The notes beneath the pieces were generated by a model. The model saw nothing but the letters and a program-made list of their open reading frames with translations, did not search any database and had not been told where the DNA came from. Made by a program: the position numbers and the translations under genes. From assembly GCF_001904655.1 (NCBI RefSeq), contig NZ_MRCC01000012.1, positions 118,932 to 182,931 of the forward strand: DNA of 64,000 nucleotides, given 5' to 3'. The stretch comes from Chroogloeocystis siderophila 5.2 s.c.1. Its GTDB lineage: Bacteria > Cyanobacteriota > Cyanobacteriia > Cyanobacteriales > Chroococcidiopsidaceae. Positions 8,986-16,083 of this stretch are shown piece by piece (positions within the stretch are counted from its first letter, which is position 1; each line of letters starts with the position of its first letter).

Positions 8986-9756
8986 ATGAATTTAAAAACA
9001 GTCAAGCCTGGCTATTTAACTATTGCTGCGAGTAACTTTGATGCTCGTCCAATGACTTACCTTGAAGGAGAAACACGTTTAGGATACGAGCCAGACGTTG
9101 CACGGGCAGTATGTGCAAAACTTGGGTTTGAACCAGTGTGGTTTAATGTACCGTGGGTCGATTTTTATCCAACTTTAGCAGCAAAACAGTGTGATGTTGT
9201 TTGGTTCAATCAAGCAATTACCGAAGAACGCCGCACCCGTGCCAATTTTACGCAGCCCTATGGTGTATTTGATGAAGCCGTACTGGTTCAAACAAAAAGA
9301 AATATCTACTCTGCTGCTGATTTAGTAGGATTGCGTGTAGGAGGATTGGCGACAAGTACCAATTTGCAACTAGCCGAAAGTTTTGGTGATGTCGAGATTG
9401 TACCTTTTCCTGGTAATGATCATGTGTTACCCGAAATGCTAGAAGCGTTACGTAGGGGTGATATTGATGCACTGGTGGATGATGAATTAGTGTTAATTGC
9501 AGCTGCAAAGATAGATCCAAACTTGCGAATTGCGTTTACTGTACCAACACAAATTCCATTTGGTATAGCAGTACATCAAGATAATTTAGACTTGTTGCGA
9601 TCGCTCGATGATGCGCTTACAGCATTGATTCAAGAAGGTAAACTCGCTGAACTTTGGCATTGCTCGATTCCCGAAAAAGAATTTCCCATACAATTATTGA
9701 GTAGATACCAATGCACTAACGGCGATCGCGATGAATCGTACCGCAAATCAACTTAG
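8986..9756 (+). CDS. family-3 amino-acid-type solute-binding protein without signal peptide
   Basis: 256 aa with the bacterial SBP family 3 layout: GYLTIAASNFDARPMTY, LGYEPDVARAVCAKLGFE, DVVWFNQAITEERR, and the second lobe GLRVGGLATSTNLQL through GDIDALVDDELV to IQEGKLAELW. Secreted members start with a leader peptide, but here the mature domain begins within ten residues of the ATG and an in-frame stop lies just upstream (8980-8982), so no leader has been missed. No permease or ATPase gene is nearby. It could be a cytosolic ligand sensor or enzyme-like relative, or a decayed transporter part. Its end overlaps the Uma2 gene by 26 bp. Confidence 0.75.
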   Translation: MNLKTVKPGYLTIAASNFDARPMTYLEGETRLGYEPDVARAVCAKLGFEPVWFNVPWVDFYPTLAAKQCDVVWFNQAITEERRTRANFTQPYGVFDEAVLVQTKRNIYSAADLVGLRVGGLATSTNLQLAESFGDVEIVPFPGNDHVLPEMLEALRRGDIDALVDDELVLIAAAKIDPNLRIAFTVPTQIPFGIAVHQDNLDLLRSLDDALTALIQEGKLAELWHCSIPEKEFPIQLLSRYQCTNGDRDESYRKST

Positions 9757-10285
9757 CCTCCAAGAGTTTCTGGATTTGCCAGACAGCAACGACCACTATG
9801 AGTTGGTGGAGGGACAGCTTAGACCTAAAATGTCGCCCAAATATAAACATTCGACATTACAACTGCGGTTGTCAATAGCGTTAAACCAATGGTGCGAGCA
9901 ACAAAAGTACGGTAGAGTTCGTCCCGAATGGGGTGTAATTTTACAACGACAACAAAAAGATTGGGTTCCTGTCCCTGATCTGATTTATGTGTCCTACGAA
10001 CGGCTACCTCAAGCGTGGAATGAAGATGAACCTTGTCCTGTTGTACCAGAGTTAGTTATCGAAATTATTTCTCCTGGTCAAACCTTTGGGGAAATGACCG
10101 AGAAAGCAACCGATTATCTACTTGCTGGTGTAGATCAAGTTTGGGTGGTAGATACCAAAGCGCAATCAGTTACAATTTTCGAGCGTGATTCTTTACCGCA
10201 GACGATTCGGAGTAATGGTTCAATTAGTAATTCTCTACTACCAGGTTTTGTCTTAAATGTTTCTGATTTGTTTGATATAGTTTGA
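9731..10285 (+). CDS. Uma2-family (DUF820) restriction-endonuclease-fold protein
   Basis: 184 aa, normal for the family, which is greatly expanded in cyanobacteria. The conserved pieces are the opening LSLQEFLDLPDSNDHYELVEGQL, the PD-(D/E)xK-like core VPVPDLIYV ... PELVIEIISP, then KATDYLLAGVDQVWVVDTKAQSVTIF. The acidic pair in PDL and VIEI are the presumed metal ligands. The biological role of Uma2 proteins is unclear. It overlaps the solute-binding gene start-to-end in another frame, suggesting a shared transcript. Confidence 0.85.
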   Translation: MNRTANQLSLQEFLDLPDSNDHYELVEGQLRPKMSPKYKHSTLQLRLSIALNQWCEQQKYGRVRPEWGVILQRQQKDWVPVPDLIYVSYERLPQAWNEDEPCPVVPELVIEIISPGQTFGEMTEKATDYLLAGVDQVWVVDTKAQSVTIFERDSLPQTIRSNGSISNSLLPGFVLNVSDLFDIV

Positions 10286-10382
10286 GGAGGGTCATTATCA
10301 GTACCATTTTGCATTATTCAGTAGAAATCCAAAGCATTTGAGTCTTTATTAATAGACTATTTATCTCCCCAATAGAGTAGGA

Positions 10383-10554
10383 AGCGATATAGACGTGCTG
10401 GTAGAGTTTTCAGAGACACCAAGCCTATTGAAATTTATCAATTTAGAAAACTATCTCAGCGATAATCTAGGCATTAACAGTTGATCTGGTGCATAAGTCT
10501 GGACTAAAGCCTCGCATTGATCAGCAGATTTTGGCAGAGGTAGTTTACCTGTGA
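10383..10554 (+). pseudogene. remnant of a MNT-type nucleotidyltransferase antitoxin (MntA)
   Basis: Translation from 10383 gives SDIDVLVEFSETPSLLKF followed by LENYLSDNLGI, the second half of a minimal nucleotidyltransferase domain including the two catalytic Asp residues. After about 10469 the reading frame shifts by one base, and homology continues as VDLVHKSGLKPRIDQQILAE to a TGA at 10552. The N-terminal half with the GSxxxG motif is not found. Both defects make this a pseudogene. Its stop overlaps the HepT fragment start, as in intact MntA-HepT modules. Confidence 0.65.
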
Positions 10555-10661
10555 CCAAATGGCAAGTTGAAGACTACTTGCAGGATATTTTGGATGCGGT
10601 TGCTGCAATCAAGCAATTTACAGCAGATATTGAGAAAGTTTTAGAGGACTTTAAAAGATAA
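10551..10661 (+). pseudogene. truncated HepT-like HEPN toxin remnant
   Basis: A GTG at 10551, overlapping the antitoxin stop by 4 bp, opens a 36-codon frame reading TKWQVEDYLQDILDAVAAIK then QFTADIEKV, the first helix of HepT-type HEPN RNases. It ends at TAA 10659-10661, long before the RX4-6H catalytic motif. The toxin is therefore inactive. Confidence 0.6.
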
Positions 10662-10794
10662 AGATAAAGTACTTAGTTATCTTAAGGGAAAGGCTACGCA
10701 AACTACTATGTATCTCTCGTAAAGCAAGCCTACAAGCTACTGCACGAAGAAGCCCTAATAAACTTGATCGTTAGATTACTTTGATCGAGTGAAA

Positions 10795-10836
10795 GTATCT
10801 CTAGATACAGCCTTGTTATAACAAGATTGCTTTACT
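10795..10836 (+). promoter_or_regulatory. NtcA-type promoter of the second glutamine synthetase
   Basis: GTATCTCTAGATAC (10795-10808) fits GTA-N8-TAC. TTTACT at 10831-10836 follows after 22 nt as -10 element. CTTGTTATAACAAG (10812-10825), a perfect 14-bp palindrome, lies between them; its core TGTTATAACA starts 5 nt after the NtcA box, as in the glnT promoter. The predicted start near 10843 gives a short leader, and CAGGAG precedes the ATG at 10859. Confidence 0.65.
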
Positions 10837-12312
10837 ACAAAAAAGCGTATCAGGAGTCATGGCAGTGACTGGCACACTCACCCGTGTTGAAGCACTAACC
10901 GATTTGGAAGCTTATGTTGATGCTGAAGGTCGTGCGGAACTGGTAAAGCAAGTACGGGCGAAAATTAATGAATTAGGAATTCAGTATGTCTATTATCAAT
11001 TTGTCTCGGTCACAGGTCGTATTGTTGGTAAAGGTGTCCCTGCGGAACATTGGGAAGCGATCGCCCAAAATGGTTTTCAGTTAGTTTACGGTGCAACTGC
11101 CAATTTATCTCTCGATCGCCACCGCAATTACATTGGTTATGGTCCCGAAGCTTCAGAACTTGTTGCCATTCCTGATCCGGAAACGTTTTGTCAATTACCG
11201 TGGGATAAGCGTGTCGCACGAGTTTTTTGTACGTGTTTCCGTAACCGCGAAGAACCAAGCGATCCTGGTGCGTATTTAACGTCAGATTGTCGCGGAAATT
11301 TACGCCGCATTCACGCCGAGTTTCAACAAGAACACGATGGACTGCATCTGCCACATGGTTGCGAACCGGAAATGATGTGGTTGAAAAAAGGTACTGATGG
11401 GAAACCTGATGGTGGTGTTACGAAATCAAATTGCTACCATATTGACCAGTTTGAAGAATTGCGCCCCGTGTTCTTGAAGGTCATAGAATATAGTCAGGCG
11501 ATGGGGTTGGATATGATTCAGGGCGATCATGAAGATGCACCAGGGCAATTAGAACTTAATTTTATGTTTGATGATGCCTTGAGAACGTGCGATCGCCTTA
11601 CAACATATCGTCAAATCTGCGCTCAAGTAGCAAGAGAACATAATCTCATTGCTTGCTTTATGACGAAACCTTTTATGGGCGTTTCCGCTTCTGGTTGCCA
11701 TCACAATTTATCTTTATGGCGTGGTGGAGACGCAATTGTTAAAGACTTTGGTAATGAAACACTACCAGGAATGCCAGGAACTTTTCAATATTACAAAGGT
11801 GGGGAAACACTTTTTTACCCTCAGAATCGTCGAAACCTGGTCGATCGGTTTAAATTGCATTGGTGGTGTCATAGAACATTTAGGGGCTTTAACTGGGATC
11901 GGTTGTTCTACGGTAAATTCTTACAGGCGGTTGTGGGATACTGGATTGTGGGCACCTGTCTATGCAGATTGGGGCTATCAAAACCGCACGTGTGGGTTGC
12001 GAGTTTCTGCACCAGGAAGATTTGAGTATCGCGCGGTGGATTCAATGGTGAATCCCTATTTAATGGCGGCTGGGTTGTTGAAGGCTTTTGATGATGGTAT
12101 CAAACGCAACCTCGATCCAGGAGAACCCGAACATCGCAATTTGTACGAAGCGATGGAAGCTGGTAAGCAAGTGAAGAAGTTACCGATGTGTTTGGGTGAA
12201 GCTTTAGATCGTTTAGCGACGGATGAGGTGATTAAATCTGCGTTACCTGGAGAGATGTATCATGTTTACACTTGGTATAAGTGCGACGAGTGGGAGCGAT
12301 TTTTATCTCAAA

Positions 12313-13683
12313 CTTTGCTCTCATCCCCATACTCCGCTACACTGCGTATGGGGATGAGAGCAAAGCCAAAAATCTGCGGCACTTAGCTAATTGACCGCGG
12401 AAGGCGGTGAACGCTTTTCCCCGGAGTTAAACTCCGGTGTACCGTTCACTTGAATTGGATAAGTATTGTATAGTAAGCGCTATGGGAAATAAAGCTTACA
12501 AATTTCGATTGTATCCAAATAAAGAGCAATCCGCATTTTTGGCAAAATGTTTTGGTTGCTCTAGATTTGTGTATAACCATTTTTTAAGGTTGACAATAGA
12601 TGTATACGCCGAGTCTAAAAAATCTCTGCGTTACAAAGAATGGGCGAAGCTTTTAACAGGTTTAAAGTCAGAATTTGAATGGCTTAAAGAAGTTAATTCT
12701 CAGGCATTGCAACAGACTCTTAAGGATTTAGAGTCAGCATTTGTGAGATTTTTTAAAAAGTTAGGAGGATTCCCAAACTTCAAAAAGAAAAGTAATCGAC
12801 AATCTTTCAGAGTACCACAACACTTTTCGATAGATACTCGTGGGTTTCTGAAACTCCCTAAAATGACACCTATCAAAATGGTCATTCATAGGGAAATACT
12901 AGGAACACCAAAAAATGTCACCATATCTAAGACACCATCTGGTAAATATTACGCATCAATAGTAACTGAGCAAGACCTTCCTCATGCACCTTTGAATGGT
13001 GACAAGATTGGTTTGGATTTAGGACTCAAGGAGTTTGCAATTACGTCAAAGGGCGAGAAGTTTGAAAACCCTAGATATTTTCAGAAGTCTTTACGCCGAC
13101 TCAAAATCAGACAAAGGAGGCTAACCAGAAAAGCTTCATGTTCTAACAACCGGAACAAAGTTAGATTGGTTGTAGCTAAAATTCACGAAAAAGTGGCTAA
13201 TCAACGGCAAGATTACCAACACAAAATTAGTTTGAAACTGGTATCCGAGAACCAAAGAATATCAGCAGAAAGTCTCAACATCAAAGGGATGGTAAACAAC
13301 CGTAAATTAGCCAAACAGATAAATGATGTATCGTGGGGCAATTTCCTCACTATGTTGGAATATAAAGGGGATATCTACGGTTGTGAAGTTCACTATGTAG
13401 ATAGATTTTTCCCTAGTTCTAAGAGATGTTCCAACTGCGGGTACATCAAGCAAGACTTAACACTTGCTATTCGTGAGTGGGAGTGTCCAGAATGCAAAAG
13501 TTTTTGGGACAGAGACATTAATGCTGCCCTGAATCTGATGCTGTTCTCTGAGTCAAAAATACCCTTGGAAGAAGGGAAATCTACGCCTGATCAGCTAGTT
13601 GCAAGACTAGGGATGAATCGGGATACTGGTTCAGGACAGGAAGCCACAGGTTCCGCTACGCTGCACCTGTGGTACTTCACCTA
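12313..13683 (+). mobile_element. IS200/IS605-family element carrying only tnpB (IS1341 type)
   Basis: The element lies inside the synthetase coding sequence. Joining TTTTTATCTCAAAC (left flank, to 12312) with AGTTAGTAACTGG (right flank, from about 13684) restores the reading frame, so no target duplication was made, as expected for this family. The 2-bp string AC is present at both junctions, leaving the exact edges ambiguous by 2 bp. The left end has a 19-bp perfect stem (12313-12331 with 12347-12365) and the right end a hairpin (13644-13651 with 13665-13672). There is no tnpA, so movement would need a transposase in trans. The left-flank CTCAA or TCAA is the candidate target/TAM sequence. 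Confidence 0.85.
12393..12450 (+). repeat. 58-nt nested-hairpin repeat, copy 1
   Basis: Starts GACCGCGGAAGGCGG and ends TGTACCGTTCACT. An inner perfect stem CCGGAGT/ACTCCGG is enclosed by GTGAACG/CGTTCAC. It lies between the left-end hairpin of the TnpB element and the tnpB start. Related copies are at 57135-57192 (full length) and 61913-61940 (internal part missing), neither beside a tnpB gene. Confidence 0.7.
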
Positions 13684-13690
13684 CAGTTAG
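12482..13690 (+). CDS. tnpB: TnpB, RNA-guided nuclease of an IS605-type element
   Basis: About 402 aa from the ATG at 12482 (the first residues AYKFRLYPNKEQ are the family N-terminus; an upstream in-frame start at 12437 adds an unrelated 15 aa). The N-terminal helix-turn-helix region is followed by the RuvC nuclease: catalytic Asp in KIGLDLGLKEF, Glu in ISAESLNIKGM, and the last Asp in WDRDINAALNL. The zinc ribbon CSNCGY ... CPECKSF sits in the usual place before the third motif. All catalytic residues are present, so the protein may be active. Its last codons run through the right-end hairpin to the element boundary, which is where the guide-bearing omega RNA is made in studied relatives. 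Confidence 0.9.
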   Translation: MGNKAYKFRLYPNKEQSAFLAKCFGCSRFVYNHFLRLTIDVYAESKKSLRYKEWAKLLTGLKSEFEWLKEVNSQALQQTLKDLESAFVRFFKKLGGFPNFKKKSNRQSFRVPQHFSIDTRGFLKLPKMTPIKMVIHREILGTPKNVTISKTPSGKYYASIVTEQDLPHAPLNGDKIGLDLGLKEFAITSKGEKFENPRYFQKSLRRLKIRQRRLTRKASCSNNRNKVRLVVAKIHEKVANQRQDYQHKISLKLVSENQRISAESLNIKGMVNNRKLAKQINDVSWGNFLTMLEYKGDIYGCEVHYVDRFFPSSKRCSNCGYIKQDLTLAIREWECPECKSFWDRDINAALNLMLFSESKIPLEEGKSTPDQLVARLGMNRDTGSGQEATGSATLHLWYFTYS

Positions 13691-13739
13691 TAACTGGGAT
13701 GTGGAAAATTATCTCGATTGTTTGCCATAGTAACAGAAA

Positions 13740-13919
13740 TTAGCCTGAATATTCTTCAAGTTTTACGTATACTTCCGTTGGATGCGATCGCGCATACGAA
13801 ATATCCCATTGCCGAAAGCCTAAACTCTGATAAAGCTTTGCAGCTACATCATTCTCTTTTCGATAACTAGTCGCAATGATTTCAACATATCGTATATCCA
13901 GCCGCTTATCAGCTTTGTC
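13740..13919 (-). pseudogene. C-terminal fragment of a GNAT acetyltransferase (fragment A)
   Basis: Minus-strand translation gives DIRYVEIIATSYRKENDVAA followed by KLYQSLGFRQ, then the end KLEEYSG and TAA (13742-13740). NDVAAKLYQSLGF is the acetyl-CoA-binding helix and following strand of GNAT enzymes. The N-terminal two thirds is absent, and the frame is interrupted where it meets fragment B at about 13918. Confidence 0.6.
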
Positions 13920-14115
13920 ATACAGCTACAAACTGCTCTAAGTCATGATATTGCCCTTCCCAAAAGCCATATTGTATCCATTTACCCTGATGGAAGCCTA
14001 ATTTTTGCAACAATTTTTTAGAAGCTATATTCTCTAACATGACCTCTGCAATAACATACTGTATTCCTATGGTTTCAAATCCATATTGCAGAATGGCACT
14101 TAAAGCTTCACTCAT
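13918..14115 (-). pseudogene. C-terminal fragment of a RimJ/RimL-type GNAT acetyltransferase (fragment B)
   Basis: 65 codons: MSEALSAILQYGFETIGI, then ENIASKKLLQKLGFHQGKW. The NIASKKLLQKLGF segment is the conserved C-terminal acetyl-CoA helix of RimJ/RimL-type enzymes; the first of the missing parts would be the substrate-binding N-terminal half. No matching coding sequence continues upstream towards 14220. Two different acetyltransferase tails abutting at 13918 show that the stretch between the synthetase and the DUF3445 gene has been rearranged. Confidence 0.6.
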
Positions 14116-14221
14116 AATGTGAGTACAAATAATTGTTCCCCTGCACCTCTGTTCCTGTTGCCTATTTGTATTAACCTTGAAGTGAAACGGTATAAGGCTA
14201 TATCAGAGGGAGAAGTATTAG

Positions 14222-15106
14222 GTGAAACCTCTTTATTTACCCTTTGCGGATGGACAATGGCGGATGGCAATGGGGCTAAAGCCTTTACAGTTGCAACACT
14301 GGATTGAGATTGATGAGGATTTTGCTGACGAATTGAATTACAAAGACAAACTACTCAAAGAGCGTCATTCAGAAGTTTTCGGTAGTCTGCCAGAAAGTGA
14401 AGCAGCACAACAAGAAGTCTTGCAATTACTGTTAGAGCATTTGTTGCAGTACTTTCCAGATTATTATCAACAGCAAGATAACTGCGTAGTTAATAAGATT
14501 ACCGGACAAGTTTGGCATCTGAATGATTTTGCGGCAAATCCGCTTGATTTAGCAGGGCGTTTAGTGCAAGAAGATTTATGTTTAATGCAACTTAAACATG
14601 AATACGTACTGACTGCAGGTTCAGTATGTTTTCCGGCGCGGTGGCGCTTGTCGGAAAAGTTAGGGCGTCCTTTGGTGCAAATTCACGATCCGGTTCCAGG
14701 TTACGCCCAGAAGCTAGAGCAATCTGTAAATAAGTATTTTCATCACTTGAAACCGGAATGTCCTGGGTATCGCCTAAATTGGGGTATTGTTGATTCTCCA
14801 GAATTGTGTCTGACTCAACGCCATAGCACTGAAGCCTTTGGTACAGACATTACTGCTGACAATGCTGGGGAGAAACTTTGGTTAAGAGTCGAGCGTCAAA
14901 CACTGCGACGCTTACCTGTAAGTGATGGTATCTTATTTACAATTCGTACTTACGTGTATTCTTTGCAGAAACTCGCAAGCGATCCGGCGATCGCATCTCA
15001 ACTAGCAACAGTTGTTCAGCAAATTCCCCCCGAAGTGCAGATCTATAAAAATATTTTTCCTATTCAGACAGCACTTTTAGCCTATTTACAGCGAGTTAGA
15101 GCTTGA
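14222..15106 (+). CDS. DUF3445 protein, heme-dependent oxidative N-demethylase type
   Basis: 294 aa from a GTG. The pattern LPFADGQWRMAMGLKPL, WIEIDEDFADELNYKDKLL, EDLCLMQ, AGSVCFPARWRLSEKLGRPLVQIHDPVPGY, NWGIVDSPELCL and LRVERQTLRRLP matches DUF3445. Characterised members of that family oxidatively demethylate dimethylamine using heme. Whether this one has the same substrate is an inference, supported weakly by the nearby gamma-glutamyl-amide ligase and hydrolase. No clear signal peptide. The start is preceded by AGGGAGAAG, an adequate ribosome-binding site. Confidence 0.8.
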   Translation: MKPLYLPFADGQWRMAMGLKPLQLQHWIEIDEDFADELNYKDKLLKERHSEVFGSLPESEAAQQEVLQLLLEHLLQYFPDYYQQQDNCVVNKITGQVWHLNDFAANPLDLAGRLVQEDLCLMQLKHEYVLTAGSVCFPARWRLSEKLGRPLVQIHDPVPGYAQKLEQSVNKYFHHLKPECPGYRLNWGIVDSPELCLTQRHSTEAFGTDITADNAGEKLWLRVERQTLRRLPVSDGILFTIRTYVYSLQKLASDPAIASQLATVVQQIPPEVQIYKNIFPIQTALLAYLQRVRA

Positions 15107-15314
15107 TTCAGCCCTCAGTATGATGAGAATTTCATCAAATGCAATATTAACTAAGTGATATCGCTATCTGGATAAAGAGGTAATAAATATTACTCAAAGG
15201 CTTTAACTATAGTAATTAGCTATTAGCTTTTATTGAGCTAAGTGTTTTATTACTTATTATCTAATTTCATATAAGATGCGATCGCGTTTTTTTGTACTTA
15301 ATCAGGGTGAGCTT

Positions 15315-15878
15315 ATGTTGAAGTATGCTTTTGTTGCAACCAGATTCACGCTCTTAACAATTGGGAGTATTGAAGTGGTACAAGCAGTTCAACCTTCAGA
15401 AGCGAATGTGGTTGTAACTCCATACCTTACTGAATCCCCAATTGCTCAAACCTTTGAACCTTTGACTGGTGATACTAACGGTCGTTCTCGGTTCTCTATA
15501 GGTGTCAGTGGTAACGTCGGTATCACGGGGGATACAGCTATGGGAGAAAGTAGTGTGTCGATTAATAGTAGAATTGGCTTGACAGATTCGCTGTCGGTGC
15601 GCCCTTCTGTAGGTTTGACCTCCGATCCTAGTATTACTGTTCCTTTAACGCTTGATTTTCCAACAGGAGCAGACACTGATATTGGAGATAGTCTAACTCC
15701 TTATATTGGCGGTGGTGTTGTGGTTACTACAGGGGATAATGGACAGGTTGCTCCTATGGCAACGGTGGGTTTAGATGTACCAATTGCGGATGCTATAGGC
15801 GCAAGTATTAGCGTCGATGCTGGCTTTTTAGATACAACACAAGTGGGAGCCTCTGTAGGACTCAGCTACTCTTTCTGA
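15315..15878 (+). CDS. small secreted beta-barrel-like protein of unknown function
   Basis: 187 aa from the ATG at 15315 (an upstream in-frame start at 15276 lies ahead of a basic-hydrophobic signal peptide and seems less likely). After the signal region (LKYAFVATRFTLLTIGSIEVVQA) the protein is rich in Gly, Ser, Thr and Val with alternating hydrophobic strands such as SVSINSRIGLTDSLSVRPSV and GASVGLSYSF. The terminal aromatic after such strands is the signature of outer-membrane barrels. No family was recognised. Confidence 0.6.
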   Translation: MLKYAFVATRFTLLTIGSIEVVQAVQPSEANVVVTPYLTESPIAQTFEPLTGDTNGRSRFSIGVSGNVGITGDTAMGESSVSINSRIGLTDSLSVRPSVGLTSDPSITVPLTLDFPTGADTDIGDSLTPYIGGGVVVTTGDNGQVAPMATVGLDVPIADAIGASISVDAGFLDTTQVGASVGLSYSF

Positions 15879-16083
15879 GGATCTATTTGGATTGAGGCGA
15901 TCGCCTATGATGCATGAGGAAAAGTAGGTTAATCGAGCAAATACGATTAATTTTTTGATTGTTTGTCAAAATATATGCCTATGCGTCAAATATCATAGTG
16001 ATTGACGCTGGCTGAAATGATTTAAAAGGTTAGATTAACCCACATCTTTCCGCAAAAGTGGAATGGCTCAATAACCAAAAAAG

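Larger units (their letters stand above)
10859..13730 (+). pseudogene. glutamine synthetase paralogue, frameshifted and split by a TnpB element
   Basis: The N-terminal part (frame from ATG 10859) is a good glutamine-synthetase-family protein: SVTGRIVGKGVP, HGCEPEMMWLKKG, GDHEDAPGQLELNFMFDD, CFMTKPFMGVSASGCHHNLS. Between about 11803 and 11848 two frameshifts occur: homology passes through a short third-frame piece (TFLPSESSKPGRS) into the frame that continues as IGLNCIGGVIEHLGALTGIG, INSYRR-type VNSYRRLWDTG, and EYRAVDSMVNPYL. The last bases of the gene (TVSNWDVENYLDCLP, stop 13728-13730) are found only after the TnpB insertion. All pieces together give a complete protein, so inactivation is probably recent. 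It carries an intact NtcA-type promoter. Confidence 0.85.

Noticed and set aside
12393..12450. Glutamine riboswitch or glnA RNA motif
   Set aside because: The GTTCA and GGAAG-like strings drew attention, but the order of elements does not fit the motif, it does not precede a nitrogen gene in the right place, and copies occur elsewhere as a repeat.
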